41,732 bases of DNA from a virus (IMGVR_UViG_3300024433_000003:1-41732); one strand, 5' to 3'; positions 28,157-38,030 are shown, numbered from the stretch's first letter. Made by a program: numbers and translations. The notes: generated by a model from the sequence alone, not told the origin.

Positions 28157-28882
28157 ATGAAGAAACTTTTAATTACCATCTTTTTGTTGTTTCTCTTGGT
28201 GGGGTCTGCTGTGGGTGCTGCAACACCACAGGATAAGAATATCTGCACGACCTTGGGTGAGCTTCGGCAGGATGTCAAGAATGAGTTTTTGGTGATGACG
28301 GATGCGCTCTTTCCTGATTCGGTGCTGGATGATTTTATTAACCATGCTTGTCGGGATCTGGCGGGGTATAACATTATCCTCGATGTTGATACTATTGTCT
28401 GGGCGGCTAATACGAAATACTATGCGTTGCCTGTCAACTTCCGTGCTTTTATCGCTATATATCCCGATGCTTATTCTGGAGTAAAGGCGTTTGACCACAT
28501 CCATCCTTCTGCTGTTGGAAAGATAGCGGCGGCCACAGACCTTACCGCTTCAAGATATGTGTGGATTACCGGAAAGAACACAGTGAAAGACACAACGATG
28601 AGGATATGGTTTTACCCCGCCCCCAGTGCAGTAGACACAATGGAATTGATTTATGCGGCAGAAGCAATCAACCTTTCGGATACCTCCGATACAACTAATA
28701 TTCCCTATCATTATGTTCCACTGATCGCCCTTTATGCTACGGGTAAATGTTATGCCAAAGCAGGGAAATACAACAAGGCAAGCTGGTATTTTGCTCTTTA
28801 TGACCAGTGGATTAATAAGAAACTGCTCTTTGAGCAGAAGAGATATGATTACATAATCCTACCCAGGGAGATTAAGAAGTGA
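28157..28882 (+). CDS. Phage adaptor-like protein with an apparent signal peptide (241 aa)
   Basis: Residues 1-21 (MKKLLITIFLLFLLVGSAVG-A) form a textbook signal peptide. The rest matches the adaptor layout of short-tailed phages: DALFPDSVLDDFINHACRDL, YYALPVNFRAFIAIYP, MRIWFYPAPSAVDTMELIYA, and a C-terminal helix IPYHYVPLIALYATGKCYAK. It would join portal and tail. A secretion signal on such a protein is odd; alternatives are a cleaved or non-exported hydrophobic N-terminus. Confidence 0.65.
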   Translation: MKKLLITIFLLFLLVGSAVGAATPQDKNICTTLGELRQDVKNEFLVMTDALFPDSVLDDFINHACRDLAGYNIILDVDTIVWAANTKYYALPVNFRAFIAIYPDAYSGVKAFDHIHPSAVGKIAAATDLTASRYVWITGKNTVKDTTMRIWFYPAPSAVDTMELIYAAEAINLSDTSDTTNIPYHYVPLIALYATGKCYAKAGKYNKASWYFALYDQWINKKLLFEQKRYDYIILPREIKK

Positions 28883-31239
28883 AGAGACTTTTTCTTTTAA
28901 TAATCTTAATGCCGACCGTTCTTTGGGCACAGGAAAATTTTAATCTGCCCATAGTGCCACCGGAGGAGTCGGTCTCTGTGTCAAAGCCGGATAGTCCCTT
29001 TGTTTTGCCCTTGGTTTTACCCACAGTGCCTACACAGGACATGGCATCTTTGACAAGACCCGAAGTGCCTTCCTTTTCTCCCTTGTCTTTACCGCAGGCG
29101 GAATCTCAATCCCTTGAGGTTGGCACACATCAATTTGGGGGACTTAATCTGTTTATGCCAACTAATAAAGTGCCCAAAGAGCAGGCTATTGTTTTGAACA
29201 ATTTCCTACCAAAAGGATTTGTGTCACTTGAAAAACGGGTGGGGATTCAAAAAGCGAATCCAAATGATTCGACCCTGTTAAGTGGGGTATATGGTATGGC
29301 AATGGGTGGTGCCACACCACAGATAATTGCCTCTACGGCTGAATCGTTATGCTACGCTCTGCTAAGTGCTGACCTAAATTTTGTCGGTATTGATACTACG
29401 TCTGCTATCTTAACTTATTTTGCCTCTACACCCTTTGGGGTGATCGTGATGAATGGCACGGACTCGACAAGAATCTGGATTGATAGGGATACTATCGAGG
29501 CTTTGGGTGTGATAGATACAGGGACATTCGATGCTGACAGCACGGTGGGGGGAGATACTTCTTGGGTGGCGGATTCATCGGCGGCATGGACGGCGGATGA
29601 ATGGATCGGTTATTGGCTAAAATGCAGTAGCAGTTATTTGGAGATCATAGACAATGGTAATAATTGGTTTCATGTAAAGTTGTGTGGTGATACTTGTGAC
29701 GCAGAAACCACCTTTCTACTTTTAGCCCGTCCCGATTCGGTGGGATCGACTTTGGGCTATCCCATCGGAAAAGCGGGAGCTTATTATGGGGATAGGTTTT
29801 TCGTAAACTCGGAATGGCTGAATAACAGAATTTATTTTTCTAAAGTGCACGATCCCGATGATATTCCACCTGAAAACTTTATCAATCTGGACATGGGCAG
29901 GCATGATGAAATTGTGGCGATGCGTGTGTTCAATGGATATCTGATAGTCTTTGGAAAGTATTCGATTTATGGAATCAATGCCTCCTGTGTAGCTACACCG
30001 ATTACAAAGAGTTTAGGCTGTGTTAGTCCCAATGCCATAGCTATGGGTGATAATTATATCTATTTTCCCGCACAGGACGGGATATATCGGTTCAGTTCAA
30101 ACATATACGGGAGCATGTCTTATAAGCCTGAAAAAATCTCCTATGAGATAGACGAATACTTAAAAAACATTGATCCCTCTTATTTGGATTACTGTGCGGG
30201 GGTTTGTTATAACAATCAATATTGGTTCAGCTATGATCGAGACAAGACGCTGGTTTTTGACGAAGGGACAAAGCAGTGGTATCCCTTGGGGTTTGGATTT
30301 GGCAATGCCCTTGTTACTCCGCCCGAATATTCAAGGTATGAGTTGATATTGCCAAATGCCGATGGCACTACAACCGATTGGGATGAAACGGGTGCTGGTT
30401 CAGATCACTATGCCCAGATTGACGAGACACACACAGGCCCCGATGATGCCAATTATGTTTCTACTGCAGTATCGAGTGAAAACGAGCAGTTTGCATTTGC
30501 GAATATTGTAGATATGCCTACGGGTGCAAGTATAAAGTCGGTAATTCTATATTTACGTGCAAGGGGGTCATTATTTGAACAGAGAATAATCGTGGGTATT
30601 AAATCTGGATCAATTTATCCTGTGGATACACTCAACACTTCAATTTGGTGGACGAATTATGTTATCTCTATGAATACTAATCCCGCAGACAATCAGGCAT
30701 GGGAGAGATCTGATATTGATGCTCTGGAGATTAATTTACGGTCATTAACTTCTGCCACCAAGTCGGTTTATGTTAGCCAACTTGAAGCGGGGGCTTTATT
30801 TCAAGGAGATGCCTCATCTAATTTACTTTTTTCTGGTCTCGACAAACCCTTTCTCTATCAATACGGGGGTGTGTTTGATGACGACACCAGCAGTGCGTTT
30901 GGCGAGGTTTACGGTGAGCCGGTCATAGCCACCATGCAATCGGGTTTCTTTGACAACGATTTGCCCGTAGATGATAAATTGCTTCGCCAGTTTTATCTTC
31001 AGACGGAATCCGATTCAGGAGACATTTGGGTTTATTACTATACGGACTACGGAACCACACCATCCGATTCGGACTTGGTTCATCTTGGTGGCAAAAGAAC
31101 TTCCTGGTGGATGTTAGGGGAGAAGGTTAAGGGAAAGAACTTCTCCATAGAGATCGAAAACAAATCGAATGTCGATAGCCTTATAATTAAGGGCTGGTCG
31201 GCAATACTAAATAACTTAGGACACAGGGGAGGCGAATAA
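28879..31239 (+). CDS. Tail nozzle-like beta-propeller protein (786 aa)
   Basis: N-terminal signal-like segment MKRLFLLIILMPTVLWAQ, a Pro-rich linker, then the nozzle/tail-tube pattern: FGGLNLFMPTNKVPKEQAIV with LNNFLPKGFVSLEKRVG, IYFSKVHDPDDIPPENFI, EIVAMRVFNGYLIVFGKYSI, GCVSPNAIAMGDNYIYFPAQ and YWFSYDRDKTLVFDEG. Repeated strands suggest a propeller. Residues about 510-650 look like an inserted beta domain. It would form the tail tube or nozzle through which DNA leaves. Overlaps the previous gene by four bases. Confidence 0.75.
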   Translation: MKRLFLLIILMPTVLWAQENFNLPIVPPEESVSVSKPDSPFVLPLVLPTVPTQDMASLTRPEVPSFSPLSLPQAESQSLEVGTHQFGGLNLFMPTNKVPKEQAIVLNNFLPKGFVSLEKRVGIQKANPNDSTLLSGVYGMAMGGATPQIIASTAESLCYALLSADLNFVGIDTTSAILTYFASTPFGVIVMNGTDSTRIWIDRDTIEALGVIDTGTFDADSTVGGDTSWVADSSAAWTADEWIGYWLKCSSSYLEIIDNGNNWFHVKLCGDTCDAETTFLLLARPDSVGSTLGYPIGKAGAYYGDRFFVNSEWLNNRIYFSKVHDPDDIPPENFINLDMGRHDEIVAMRVFNGYLIVFGKYSIYGINASCVATPITKSLGCVSPNAIAMGDNYIYFPAQDGIYRFSSNIYGSMSYKPEKISYEIDEYLKNIDPSYLDYCAGVCYNNQYWFSYDRDKTLVFDEGTKQWYPLGFGFGNALVTPPEYSRYELILPNADGTTTDWDETGAGSDHYAQIDETHTGPDDANYVSTAVSSENEQFAFANIVDMPTGASIKSVILYLRARGSLFEQRIIVGIKSGSIYPVDTLNTSIWWTNYVISMNTNPADNQAWERSDIDALEINLRSLTSATKSVYVSQLEAGALFQGDASSNLLFSGLDKPFLYQYGGVFDDDTSSAFGEVYGEPVIATMQSGFFDNDLPVDDKLLRQFYLQTESDSGDIWVYYYTDYGTTPSDSDLVHLGGKRTSWWMLGEKVKGKNFSIEIENKSNVDSLIIKGWSAILNNLGHRGGE

Positions 31240-31241
31240 AG

Positions 31242-31796
31242 ATGGCTTTTAATTATCCTAATATACCACGAAGGGATGGATATAGAGGTGGACAGACTAA
31301 TCCATTTACTACTGCTGAAGGTTTAATGGGGAATCGTAGACTTCCCGCAAGCTCAGGAACGACTCCGTATGGTTTTGGTGGAGGCGCAGGTTTTGGTGGA
31401 GGCGCAGGTTATGGTGGGGATGTCGGTGCTGGTGCGGGACAGGGATACTCTTCCGAGGAATGGTTTCCTGATCTTTATCGAAATTTGTTTCAACGCATGG
31501 GAGCAGAGGAAACATCCGCTTTCGATCAGCTTGTCGGACAGTTTGGCGGGGCATTGGGATCACAGATGAGCAGGACAAACGTTCCTGTCGCCGGAGGTTA
31601 TGATATGCTTGCCAATAGATTTATGGCACCTATGCGAACACAGATGCAAATGCCCTGGTCGGAAAGGGTGAGAACTACCCTACAGATGGCACAGCAGTTT
31701 GCACCCATGTTTGAGGGTCATCTTGGATCGGATAAGTATTGGGAGTCGATTATGAATAAATTTATGAAGGAATTGTTTGGGGGAGGAGGGAAATAG
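31242..31796 (+). CDS. Gly-rich virion-module protein (184 aa)
   Basis: Disordered Gly/Ala-rich N-terminal half with a tandem repeat (GFGGGAGFGGGAGYGG from an 18-bp DNA repeat near 31373-31420), then a helical C-terminal half (SERVRTTLQMAQQFAPMFEG). Position suggests an internal or ejected virion protein. Confidence 0.6.
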   Translation: MAFNYPNIPRRDGYRGGQTNPFTTAEGLMGNRRLPASSGTTPYGFGGGAGFGGGAGYGGDVGAGAGQGYSSEEWFPDLYRNLFQRMGAEETSAFDQLVGQFGGALGSQMSRTNVPVAGGYDMLANRFMAPMRTQMQMPWSERVRTTLQMAQQFAPMFEGHLGSDKYWESIMNKFMKELFGGGGK

Positions 31797-31797
31797 A

Positions 31798-32694
31798 ATG
31801 AATGGATCGAATTATGGTTATGGTGAAGGGGGGGGGCAAGGTCAAGATTGGTGGGATGAATGGTATGAGAAGATGTTGAATACGCTTTATGGGAGATTTG
31901 AGAGCCCACAAAGACCAATCATTAAAATTCCCGACATAGATCCCTTTGAATATGTGCCAGGTGAATATTCTCAAGATTTATGGAAAATGTGGCAAGAAAA
32001 GGGAGGAACGACACCAAGTCCTTGGGATTTGACTGACTGGATGGGACGGTTAGGTGAATATGGTCCACCGGGAAATCCGCCCCTTGCACCAGAGAGGGGA
32101 ATGCCGGATGTAGGCCTACAAAAGCGGTTAGAAGAAGCACAAAGGGCATACGGGGCAGGAGGGAGAGGTTCCTATTCCTTTGGGGCGGGTTGGTCTCAAG
32201 ACCGGATTGGCAACTTGGTTCAATCACTTCAGGGTCAAATTGATGCGGCTTATCGGGGAAAACAGTCAGAAACCCAACAATATTTAGCTGAATTGCAGGG
32301 ATATGGGCAAGAATTAGCTGGACATCAGGCTGGTTATGGTCAGCTTGCAAATGAAATGGCACAGGCTTTTCAGAGGAAGGGAATGGGAATGCAGGGATTG
32401 CAACAGTTAATGAATCTTGCTACACAGGCGGGAGCGACTACTCAACGATCAACCGTGCAGGCTGAGTTGGGTTCGGCTGGACTTCAACAACAGGAATGGC
32501 AAAGTGCCTTGGCTGGATTACAGGGATTCAGGGGGCAAGACATTGATCTACTGATGAAAAAGTTAGAAATGGAAATGATGATTGCACAGGCAAGGGCAGC
32601 GGCACAGGGACAGGATGATGGTTTCTGGGATATGTTAAGTGCAATTGCTCCTTATGCTTTAATGTTTTTAGGAGGACCACCCGTTGTGGTATAG
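31798..32694 (+). CDS. Gln-rich helical virion-module protein (298 aa)
   Basis: ATG at 31798 after GGGGGAGGAGGG. Pro/Gly-rich N-terminus, long Gln/Ala-rich helices (GQIDAAYRGKQSETQQYLAE, QWQSALAGLQGFRG-like segments) and a hydrophobic C-terminus (MLSAIAPYALMFLGGPPVVV) that could insert in a membrane. This build fits proteins injected with the DNA. Confidence 0.6.
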   Translation: MNGSNYGYGEGGGQGQDWWDEWYEKMLNTLYGRFESPQRPIIKIPDIDPFEYVPGEYSQDLWKMWQEKGGTTPSPWDLTDWMGRLGEYGPPGNPPLAPERGMPDVGLQKRLEEAQRAYGAGGRGSYSFGAGWSQDRIGNLVQSLQGQIDAAYRGKQSETQQYLAELQGYGQELAGHQAGYGQLANEMAQAFQRKGMGMQGLQQLMNLATQAGATTQRSTVQAELGSAGLQQQEWQSALAGLQGFRGQDIDLLMKKLEMEMMIAQARAAAQGQDDGFWDMLSAIAPYALMFLGGPPVVV

Positions 32695-32703
32695 GAGGAA
32701 AAA

Positions 32704-33747
32704 ATGCCGCTAGGAACTAATTATGATTGGAGTGGTATGATGGGTGGTTATGAAGATGCCCTCAGCCAACTGTATCGTGGTCAACAAACCGATTTTTTGG
32801 ATTTTCTTCGCTCGTTTGCCCCACAACTGGGGCAGTTTCTTCAACAGAGAAAACTTGAGAAATTAGTCCAACAGCAGAGAATCGGTGGTGCTTTAGAAAC
32901 TGGTGAAGGTGTGGTTTTGCCTCAAGATATAAACATGATGGGGCAGGCTGCCCCTGAAATGATGCCCTGGGAACAGCTTCGCTCTTTGGTTGGAACAGAC
33001 CCCTCACCGTTTCCTGCTGGACCGATGAGTGTTTCCAAGGAGGCTCAAAGAGATTTGCCTCCGCTTTTTGCAAGATCACCTTATAATGAAATAATGAGAC
33101 AATTGGATATGGAGTATAAGATTGCTCGGCTTAGACCAAAGGCAAAAGAAGAAAAAGAATTAACTCCCAGCCAAAAAATGAATCAAATGAAATTAGACCT
33201 TTTGCAGAAATTAAAAAAAGGTGATGAATGGACTCCAGGAGACATAGATGTAGCGGCACGTTTTTGGCCGGATAAGATTTCAACAAAGTCGGGACTAACT
33301 CCCAGCCAACAGATTAGTCAAATGAAATTAGACCTTTTTCAAAAAACAAAAACAGGAGAAGCATGGACTGAAGATGAAGAAGAATTAGCTAAGGTTCTGG
33401 GTGTGACTAAAGAAGAAAGGGCGGGTCGCACTTTATCTCAAATATTACCTCCAGACTATAGTATGGTCGGGGATTTTGTGCCTCCAGGTGCTGAATTCAA
33501 TATGTATAGAATCAGGGCAACGGAGCGTCTTGGTGCTAAGACGGGCAACCAAGCCACAATGGAGGAGGCAAGAAAAGCCCGGATAATGAAGGGTTATCCT
33601 CCATTAGAAGATGAAAGAGATATGCAAAAGGCGATACGGGATGGCGACTTTGGTAAAACCAAAGAGGGGATATTAGCAAACTTAAAAACGATGGGCTATC
33701 CAGATGATTATATCGAATTTATTATGGCGGAGTTGGGTATTAAATAG
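32704..33747 (+). CDS. Virion-module protein with internal repeats (347 aa)
   Basis: ATG at 32704 after TAGGAGGA. Two consecutive repeats of about 45 residues begin LTPSQKMNQMKLDLLQK and LTPSQQISQMKLDLFQK; their DNA is nearly identical, so the duplication is recent. N-terminal helices and a C-terminal DDYIEFIMAELGIK. Probably an internal virion protein; no family recognised. Ends four bases before the convergent membrane gene. Confidence 0.6.
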   Translation: MPLGTNYDWSGMMGGYEDALSQLYRGQQTDFLDFLRSFAPQLGQFLQQRKLEKLVQQQRIGGALETGEGVVLPQDINMMGQAAPEMMPWEQLRSLVGTDPSPFPAGPMSVSKEAQRDLPPLFARSPYNEIMRQLDMEYKIARLRPKAKEEKELTPSQKMNQMKLDLLQKLKKGDEWTPGDIDVAARFWPDKISTKSGLTPSQQISQMKLDLFQKTKTGEAWTEDEEELAKVLGVTKEERAGRTLSQILPPDYSMVGDFVPPGAEFNMYRIRATERLGAKTGNQATMEEARKARIMKGYPPLEDERDMQKAIRDGDFGKTKEGILANLKTMGYPDDYIEFIMAELGIK

Positions 33748-33751
33748 ATTG

Positions 33752-34054
33752 TTACGTTTTGTTGATTTTTGTTAAAAGCCAGATTGCACCGCAGATTGTA
33801 GCGGACATCCAAAGCAGTGCGGGAATTAAGAGGAGAAGAAAAGAAGGATTAAGGTAATAATCAAACAATGCGAGGGGTATAGCGGTTATGAAAAACCAGA
33901 GGAAAATTATCAATATAAATAAAGGAATACCCAACGACTTCATTTGTGGATGTCTTTCATAAAATTTAGCAGAAAACATGGATGACCCGAATGCAACTAT
34001 AAAACCTAAGATGACAATTCCACCGAGAACATAAAGAATGATTGTGCCTATCAT
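33752..34054 (-). CDS. Opposite-strand multi-span membrane protein (100 aa)
   Basis: Three or four transmembrane segments: IGTIILYVLGGIVILGFIVA, LGIPLFILIIFLWFFITAIP, LNPSFLLLLIPALLWMSATI. It is the only minus-strand gene in the late arm, flanked by a convergent gene and a divergent one, the position of a separately expressed accessory (moron) gene. TATATT occurs 15 bases upstream of the ATG without a clear -35. Superinfection exclusion is a reasonable guess; a holin is less likely given orientation. Confidence 0.65.
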   Translation of the reverse strand: MIGTIILYVLGGIVILGFIVAFGSSMFSAKFYERHPQMKSLGIPLFILIIFLWFFITAIPLALFDYYLNPSFLLLLIPALLWMSATICGAIWLLTKINKT

Positions 34055-34090
34055 ACAAAAGATACGTTAAATATAGTTTCTTAATTTGTT

Positions 34091-37000
34091 ATGCCCCTTA
34101 CAAAAGAAGAATTAGAAGAGATACTTAGAAGAAAACGCCAGGAACGCTTGGAATTGGGTTTACCTGTTACGGATACAACGGGGATTAGTCTACCTATTAG
34201 TTCCAGACAAAGTATTAAAAAATTAATTGAAGAGGAGTATACTGGACTTAGCGATGAAGAATTGGCTTCGCTTGTTCATGGCGTAGCCAGTGGTATGACT
34301 TTTGGTGGCTCTAAAAAACTATTGGATCTGATATTCGGTAAAGAGGCGGAGCGTCGACGGAAAGAATTGGCAATTACTCCAGAAGTGGAGCAGATGGGAA
34401 AAGCCGGTGATTTTGCTGGACAGCTTTTTCCATTAATGAGAGGTATACGAACCGCTGGTTGGCTGACTAAGACATTGCCGGGTGTGCGAAAACTTCCCCA
34501 ACTTGCTCGTTCCACACTTTCTAATATTATGGCTGGTGCAGGAGTAGGGGCGGTGCAACAAAAGACTGAAGAAGAATCACGATTGGCGAAGATGGGTAAA
34601 GAAGCGGCTATCTTTGGTGGGGTAACCGGGGTTTTGGGCGGTCTTCAGCCAACTATGAGATGGTTGGCAGATAAGAGGGTCTATGAGGTTATGACACCGG
34701 AAGGAAAAAAGATCATTGTTAAGACTTTTAAAAAAGCTAAAGAGCTTGTAGCACGTGGGTTTCCTTTGACTCATCCCGAAGTAACGGGCAGTGCACGAGG
34801 CATGTCTGAAATAGTAGAGAAAACCCCCAAGCTGGCGGAGGCTGCCCAATGGTTTGTGCAGCGGAAAGTTCCATCGGGTTTCAGGGAGCGTATGAGGGGG
34901 TTTGAAGGTGAGAAGGGTATGCTTGTTGAAGAGGCAGGGGAGACTGGAGCTAAACTTGCCGCCTTGTCTTTACCTGAGCAGAGAGTAGCAAAGGACATTA
35001 TCTCTGGTGGGGTGATTACTCCAGCCACAGAACATTTGCGGGAGGTTACTAAAATCCCGATTAAGCGATTTGGGGAACATGGCAGGTTTATTCCTAAGGC
35101 CTTTGAAGAAGTAGTGGGTGAGCCGAGTCAACCTTGGCAGAAAGCCATGAATAGACTTTACCATGAGAGATTGACCCATGCCGAGGTGAAAACATTGAAC
35201 GATCAACTTGATCCGGCTATTGGAAAATCGCTTGCGAATCAACTGGCTAAATTAGTAAAACGGGGGATCCTCACAACAAAAAGTAAATTTCGCTCCCCCT
35301 ATCCTGGCTGGACAGCTCAAAAACAAAATCTTCAAGAGAAAGTCGATAAAATAAAGACACGCCTCAAACAGCATTATCATGTGGGTGGAGGCATGAAATA
35401 TGGAGGCGTGCGTTATTTCCCCCGCATGTTTCTTACCAAAGAGCAAGATAAGAATCTTTTGAAATGGGGGCTTTTTAGATCGGTTAGATTCAGGGGTAAA
35501 CGAAGCTACCTGAAGGCCAGAGAGGACATCCCAGATCACATCCTCAAGAATATGGGTGAGATCATGTATGCGTCCTATCCTGTGCAGAAGCGAATGTCCC
35601 AGATTGGAGGTGATCTGGCTACGTGGAACCTTCTGGACGACATTGCCAGAAATCCAGAGTGGTCAACTATTTCCGAAGCCATAGCTAAAGAGAAAGGATT
35701 TGTCCAAATGACCAAGACTCCGACCTGGGGATTAGGACCTTTGAGGAAAAGCTGGGTGCACCCCGAAGTAGCCAACGAACTAAATCAAATGTTTACAATC
35801 CCTGGACAATGGGCGGCAACATATAAAAAATGGATTGGGCGTTGGAAATTTGGAAAGGTCATCCCTCGACCGGCAAGCTGGGGTAGAAATATATTCGCCA
35901 ATGTCTTCTTTGTCGATTTGGCGGGCGTGCAACCTTGGCGTTTTGAGAGTGCGAAACTTTTTGAAAAAGCCTTTGTTGATTACATTCATAAGGGACCCAT
36001 ACACAAAGAACTTGTCAAACGGGGATTGTTGGGGACTGAATTTATACCCGCAGAAGCCAAGCTACTTTTTGAGACCGTCAGGCAATCAAAGGGCAATATG
36101 TTTGATCTCATTGGTCAGACTTCCGAGAAGTGGGTTAAAGGAGGAATAACTGGTCTCGGTAGGTTCTTCACTGCACAGGATCAGCTATTCAAACAGTGGA
36201 TCGTGATGGATCAATTGGCGAAGGGTGCCACGATGGACAAGGCGGTAAGTGCGGCTTTCAAGTGGATGCCTAACTATGCTGAGGTACCCGGAGTTACGAA
36301 ATTTCTCAGATCGTTTCCTTTGCCTTTTTTCAGCTTTACCTCCGAAGCGACCAGAATCATGGGAATTGCCGCCAGAGAAAGACCTTTGACTTTTGCCAAA
36401 TGGCTGAGTATGCCTAAAATGATAACCGAGTTTTCCAAAAGAAAACTGGATTTCTCAGAGGAGGAATGGAAAGAAGTGCAGAGAAACATGCCAACTTATA
36501 TGAAGGGGGGATTGCATGTGCTTCTGCCATTGGGAAACAAAGAGAAGTTTAGAATGTGGGATTTGACCTATAACATGCCCTGGGGTGATGCAATAGAGTA
36601 TGCTGGTGATCCGTGGCGAATAATATCGAATCCCTTGGTTAGCACTGTGGCGGCGATAAAGACTGGTATTGATCCGTTTACTGAGCGTCCCATTATCACA
36701 CATGCCAAACCGACAGTGCTTGAGTCGATGCAAGATTGGGCAAATAATCTTACTCAACAAGCTCTTCCCGCCTGGACGCCGGGCATTCCTGGAACAGACA
36801 TTAAGGGGGGGTATGACTGGAAGGCATGGGTGGAAACCATACAAAAGACCCCACGTTTAAAAGCTTCTGGTGGGATCAAAACCAGAACCTATCCTGAGAC
36901 CATAGGTAGCACCCTCTTAGGAATTAAGACAAGAGAAATGGAGACTAAGGAATTAAAAATTCGACACTTGCAGAGGGTTGGTAGAGAAATTAACGAGTTA

Positions 37001-37201
37001 ACGAGAAATTATAAGCGAGTGTCAAAGGAAAAATTGGCTTGGAAAAAAGCGTTTGGTCATAGCCAAGCAGAAGAGAAATTTAGACCGGAACTTGACAGAA
37101 TTATGGCGAAAATCAAGGATACTCTAAAGGATTTAAAACCAGAAGAACGCAAGACATTTCAAGAACGATTTAAGGATATTTTAACTGGGATAGGATTTTA
37201 A
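34091..37201 (+). CDS. Large internal virion/ejection protein (1036 aa)
   Basis: The longest gene. Gly-rich amphipathic segments near residues 140-185 (NIMAGAGVGAVQQ, AAIFGGVTGVLGGLQPTMRW) could contact membranes. The centre has KVIPRPASWGRNIFANVFFV and later FLRSFPLPFFSFTSEATRIM, patterns I associate with large phage proteins packaged in the head and injected with DNA. The C-terminus is a long charged coiled coil. No enzymatic motif was recognised, including no lytic transglycosylase Glu motif. Confidence 0.65.
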   Translation: MPLTKEELEEILRRKRQERLELGLPVTDTTGISLPISSRQSIKKLIEEEYTGLSDEELASLVHGVASGMTFGGSKKLLDLIFGKEAERRRKELAITPEVEQMGKAGDFAGQLFPLMRGIRTAGWLTKTLPGVRKLPQLARSTLSNIMAGAGVGAVQQKTEEESRLAKMGKEAAIFGGVTGVLGGLQPTMRWLADKRVYEVMTPEGKKIIVKTFKKAKELVARGFPLTHPEVTGSARGMSEIVEKTPKLAEAAQWFVQRKVPSGFRERMRGFEGEKGMLVEEAGETGAKLAALSLPEQRVAKDIISGGVITPATEHLREVTKIPIKRFGEHGRFIPKAFEEVVGEPSQPWQKAMNRLYHERLTHAEVKTLNDQLDPAIGKSLANQLAKLVKRGILTTKSKFRSPYPGWTAQKQNLQEKVDKIKTRLKQHYHVGGGMKYGGVRYFPRMFLTKEQDKNLLKWGLFRSVRFRGKRSYLKAREDIPDHILKNMGEIMYASYPVQKRMSQIGGDLATWNLLDDIARNPEWSTISEAIAKEKGFVQMTKTPTWGLGPLRKSWVHPEVANELNQMFTIPGQWAATYKKWIGRWKFGKVIPRPASWGRNIFANVFFVDLAGVQPWRFESAKLFEKAFVDYIHKGPIHKELVKRGLLGTEFIPAEAKLLFETVRQSKGNMFDLIGQTSEKWVKGGITGLGRFFTAQDQLFKQWIVMDQLAKGATMDKAVSAAFKWMPNYAEVPGVTKFLRSFPLPFFSFTSEATRIMGIAARERPLTFAKWLSMPKMITEFSKRKLDFSEEEWKEVQRNMPTYMKGGLHVLLPLGNKEKFRMWDLTYNMPWGDAIEYAGDPWRIISNPLVSTVAAIKTGIDPFTERPIITHAKPTVLESMQDWANNLTQQALPAWTPGIPGTDIKGGYDWKAWVETIQKTPRLKASGGIKTRTYPETIGSTLLGIKTREMETKELKIRHLQRVGREINELTRNYKRVSKEKLAWKKAFGHSQAEEKFRPELDRIMAKIKDTLKDLKPEERKTFQERFKDILTGIGF

Positions 37202-37202
37202 A

Positions 37203-37256
37203 ATGACCGAACCGATCACTTTCACACTGGAGGAATTTTTGGCTTATGACTCCTGA
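37203..37256 (+). CDS. Possible 17-aa coupling peptide
   Basis: ATG at 37203 two bases after the previous stop; MTEPITFTLEEFLAYDS then TGA, overlapping the next start. It carries GGAGG for the next gene. Probably a coupling leader if translated. Confidence 0.3.
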   Translation: MTEPITFTLEEFLAYDS

Positions 37257-37446
37257 AATTCTTGAGGGTATAAGATGGCTATTAGTTCTCGTTTTGGTTT
37301 ACTTTTTTGTGCCGTTAAAAAAAAAGGCGGACAAAAACAGGGAGGATATTGTTAAGATAGAGACTCACTATGAGCACATCAGTAAAGATTTGCAAGAGAT
37401 CAAGAATCACCTAAAAGAGTTGAATGGAAGAGTTAGCAAAAAATGA
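37246..37446 (+). CDS. Membrane-anchored coiled-coil protein, lysis candidate (66 aa)
   Basis: One transmembrane helix (IRWLLVLVLVYFFVPL, residues 9-24) followed by a charged coiled coil (IVKIETHYEHISKDLQEIKN). Such proteins are common in phage lysis or tail-tip regions (XhlA-like or i-spanin-like). With the two-span protein at 38171 it may form the lysis module. ATGA overlap with the next gene. Confidence 0.55.
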   Translation: MTPEILEGIRWLLVLVLVYFFVPLKKKADKNREDIVKIETHYEHISKDLQEIKNHLKELNGRVSKK

Positions 37447-37613
37447 CTTTAACCTGCACGGATCATGTAATAATACAAACTTTGGATTTGGTGAAACTGA
37501 GTTTAATCCCTTTCATTGCTTGGCTTTTTCGGAATCGAATAAAAAGGTTTTTTAAGGGTAATGGTGAAAAGAAGAAATGCAAAAACTTTAAACCTAATGA
37601 TTTGGGGTTATAA
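37443..37613 (+). CDS. Small hypothetical protein (56 aa)
   Basis: ATG at 37443 in ATGA overlap, TAA overlapping the next ATG. Hydrophobic middle (LDLVKLSLIPFIAWLF) followed by a basic tail RNRIKRFFKGNGEKKKC: probably one membrane-associated helix. Function unknown. Confidence 0.55.
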   Translation: MTLTCTDHVIIQTLDLVKLSLIPFIAWLFRNRIKRFFKGNGEKKKCKNFKPNDLGL

Positions 37614-37816
37614 TGTTCAAGGGTCTTGTTGACAACACAGACAAACAGATCACGCTTGCTCGGGAAGCCATGCTCACCATTCAGAGGGCTAAGGGTTCTG
37701 GGGAAATAGATGAAAAGACGGCTAATATTCTTATGGCTACACAGATGATTATGATGCAAACAAGTATATCGAACTCTCAGATTTTGAAGGAGGTGAAAGA
37801 CGATGGCAAATCCTGA
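37613..37816 (+). CDS. Small helical protein (67 aa)
   Basis: Coupled by TAATG. NTDKQITLAREAMLTIQRAK and a Met-rich helix ANILMATQMIMMQTSISNSQ. No family recognised; part of the small-gene cluster between ejection and fibre genes. Confidence 0.6.
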   Translation: MFKGLVDNTDKQITLAREAMLTIQRAKGSGEIDEKTANILMATQMIMMQTSISNSQILKEVKDDGKS

Positions 37817-38015
37817 GTTTATAGTCGCGGAGAAGGCTTATAGGGGATTAAATGTTGACCAAAAATTAGTTGTAGGAGAGGCGATTAAATCCCTGTTTGA
37901 TGGTTTTAGGGTAACGGTTAGTGCCAAGAAATTTGGGCACTCAAGAAAGTTCAAGGATGAATGTGACTTGGTTTCAAGTGAACACACCCTCAAAAAACGG
38001 AAAAAGTTAAAATAA
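37803..38015 (+). CDS. Basic hypothetical protein (70 aa)
   Basis: Overlaps the previous gene by 14 bases and has GGAGGTG upstream. Contains KLVVGEAIKSLFDGFRVTVS and a Lys-rich C-terminus. No family recognised. Confidence 0.55.
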   Translation: MANPEFIVAEKAYRGLNVDQKLVVGEAIKSLFDGFRVTVSAKKFGHSRKFKDECDLVSSEHTLKKRKKLK

Positions 38016-38030
38016 GGGAGGTGAAAAAGA

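Noticed and set aside
31309-31578. Minus-strand 89-residue frame rich in His/Gln
   Set aside because: Shadow of the Gly-rich repeats in the plus-strand gene; no ribosome binding site.
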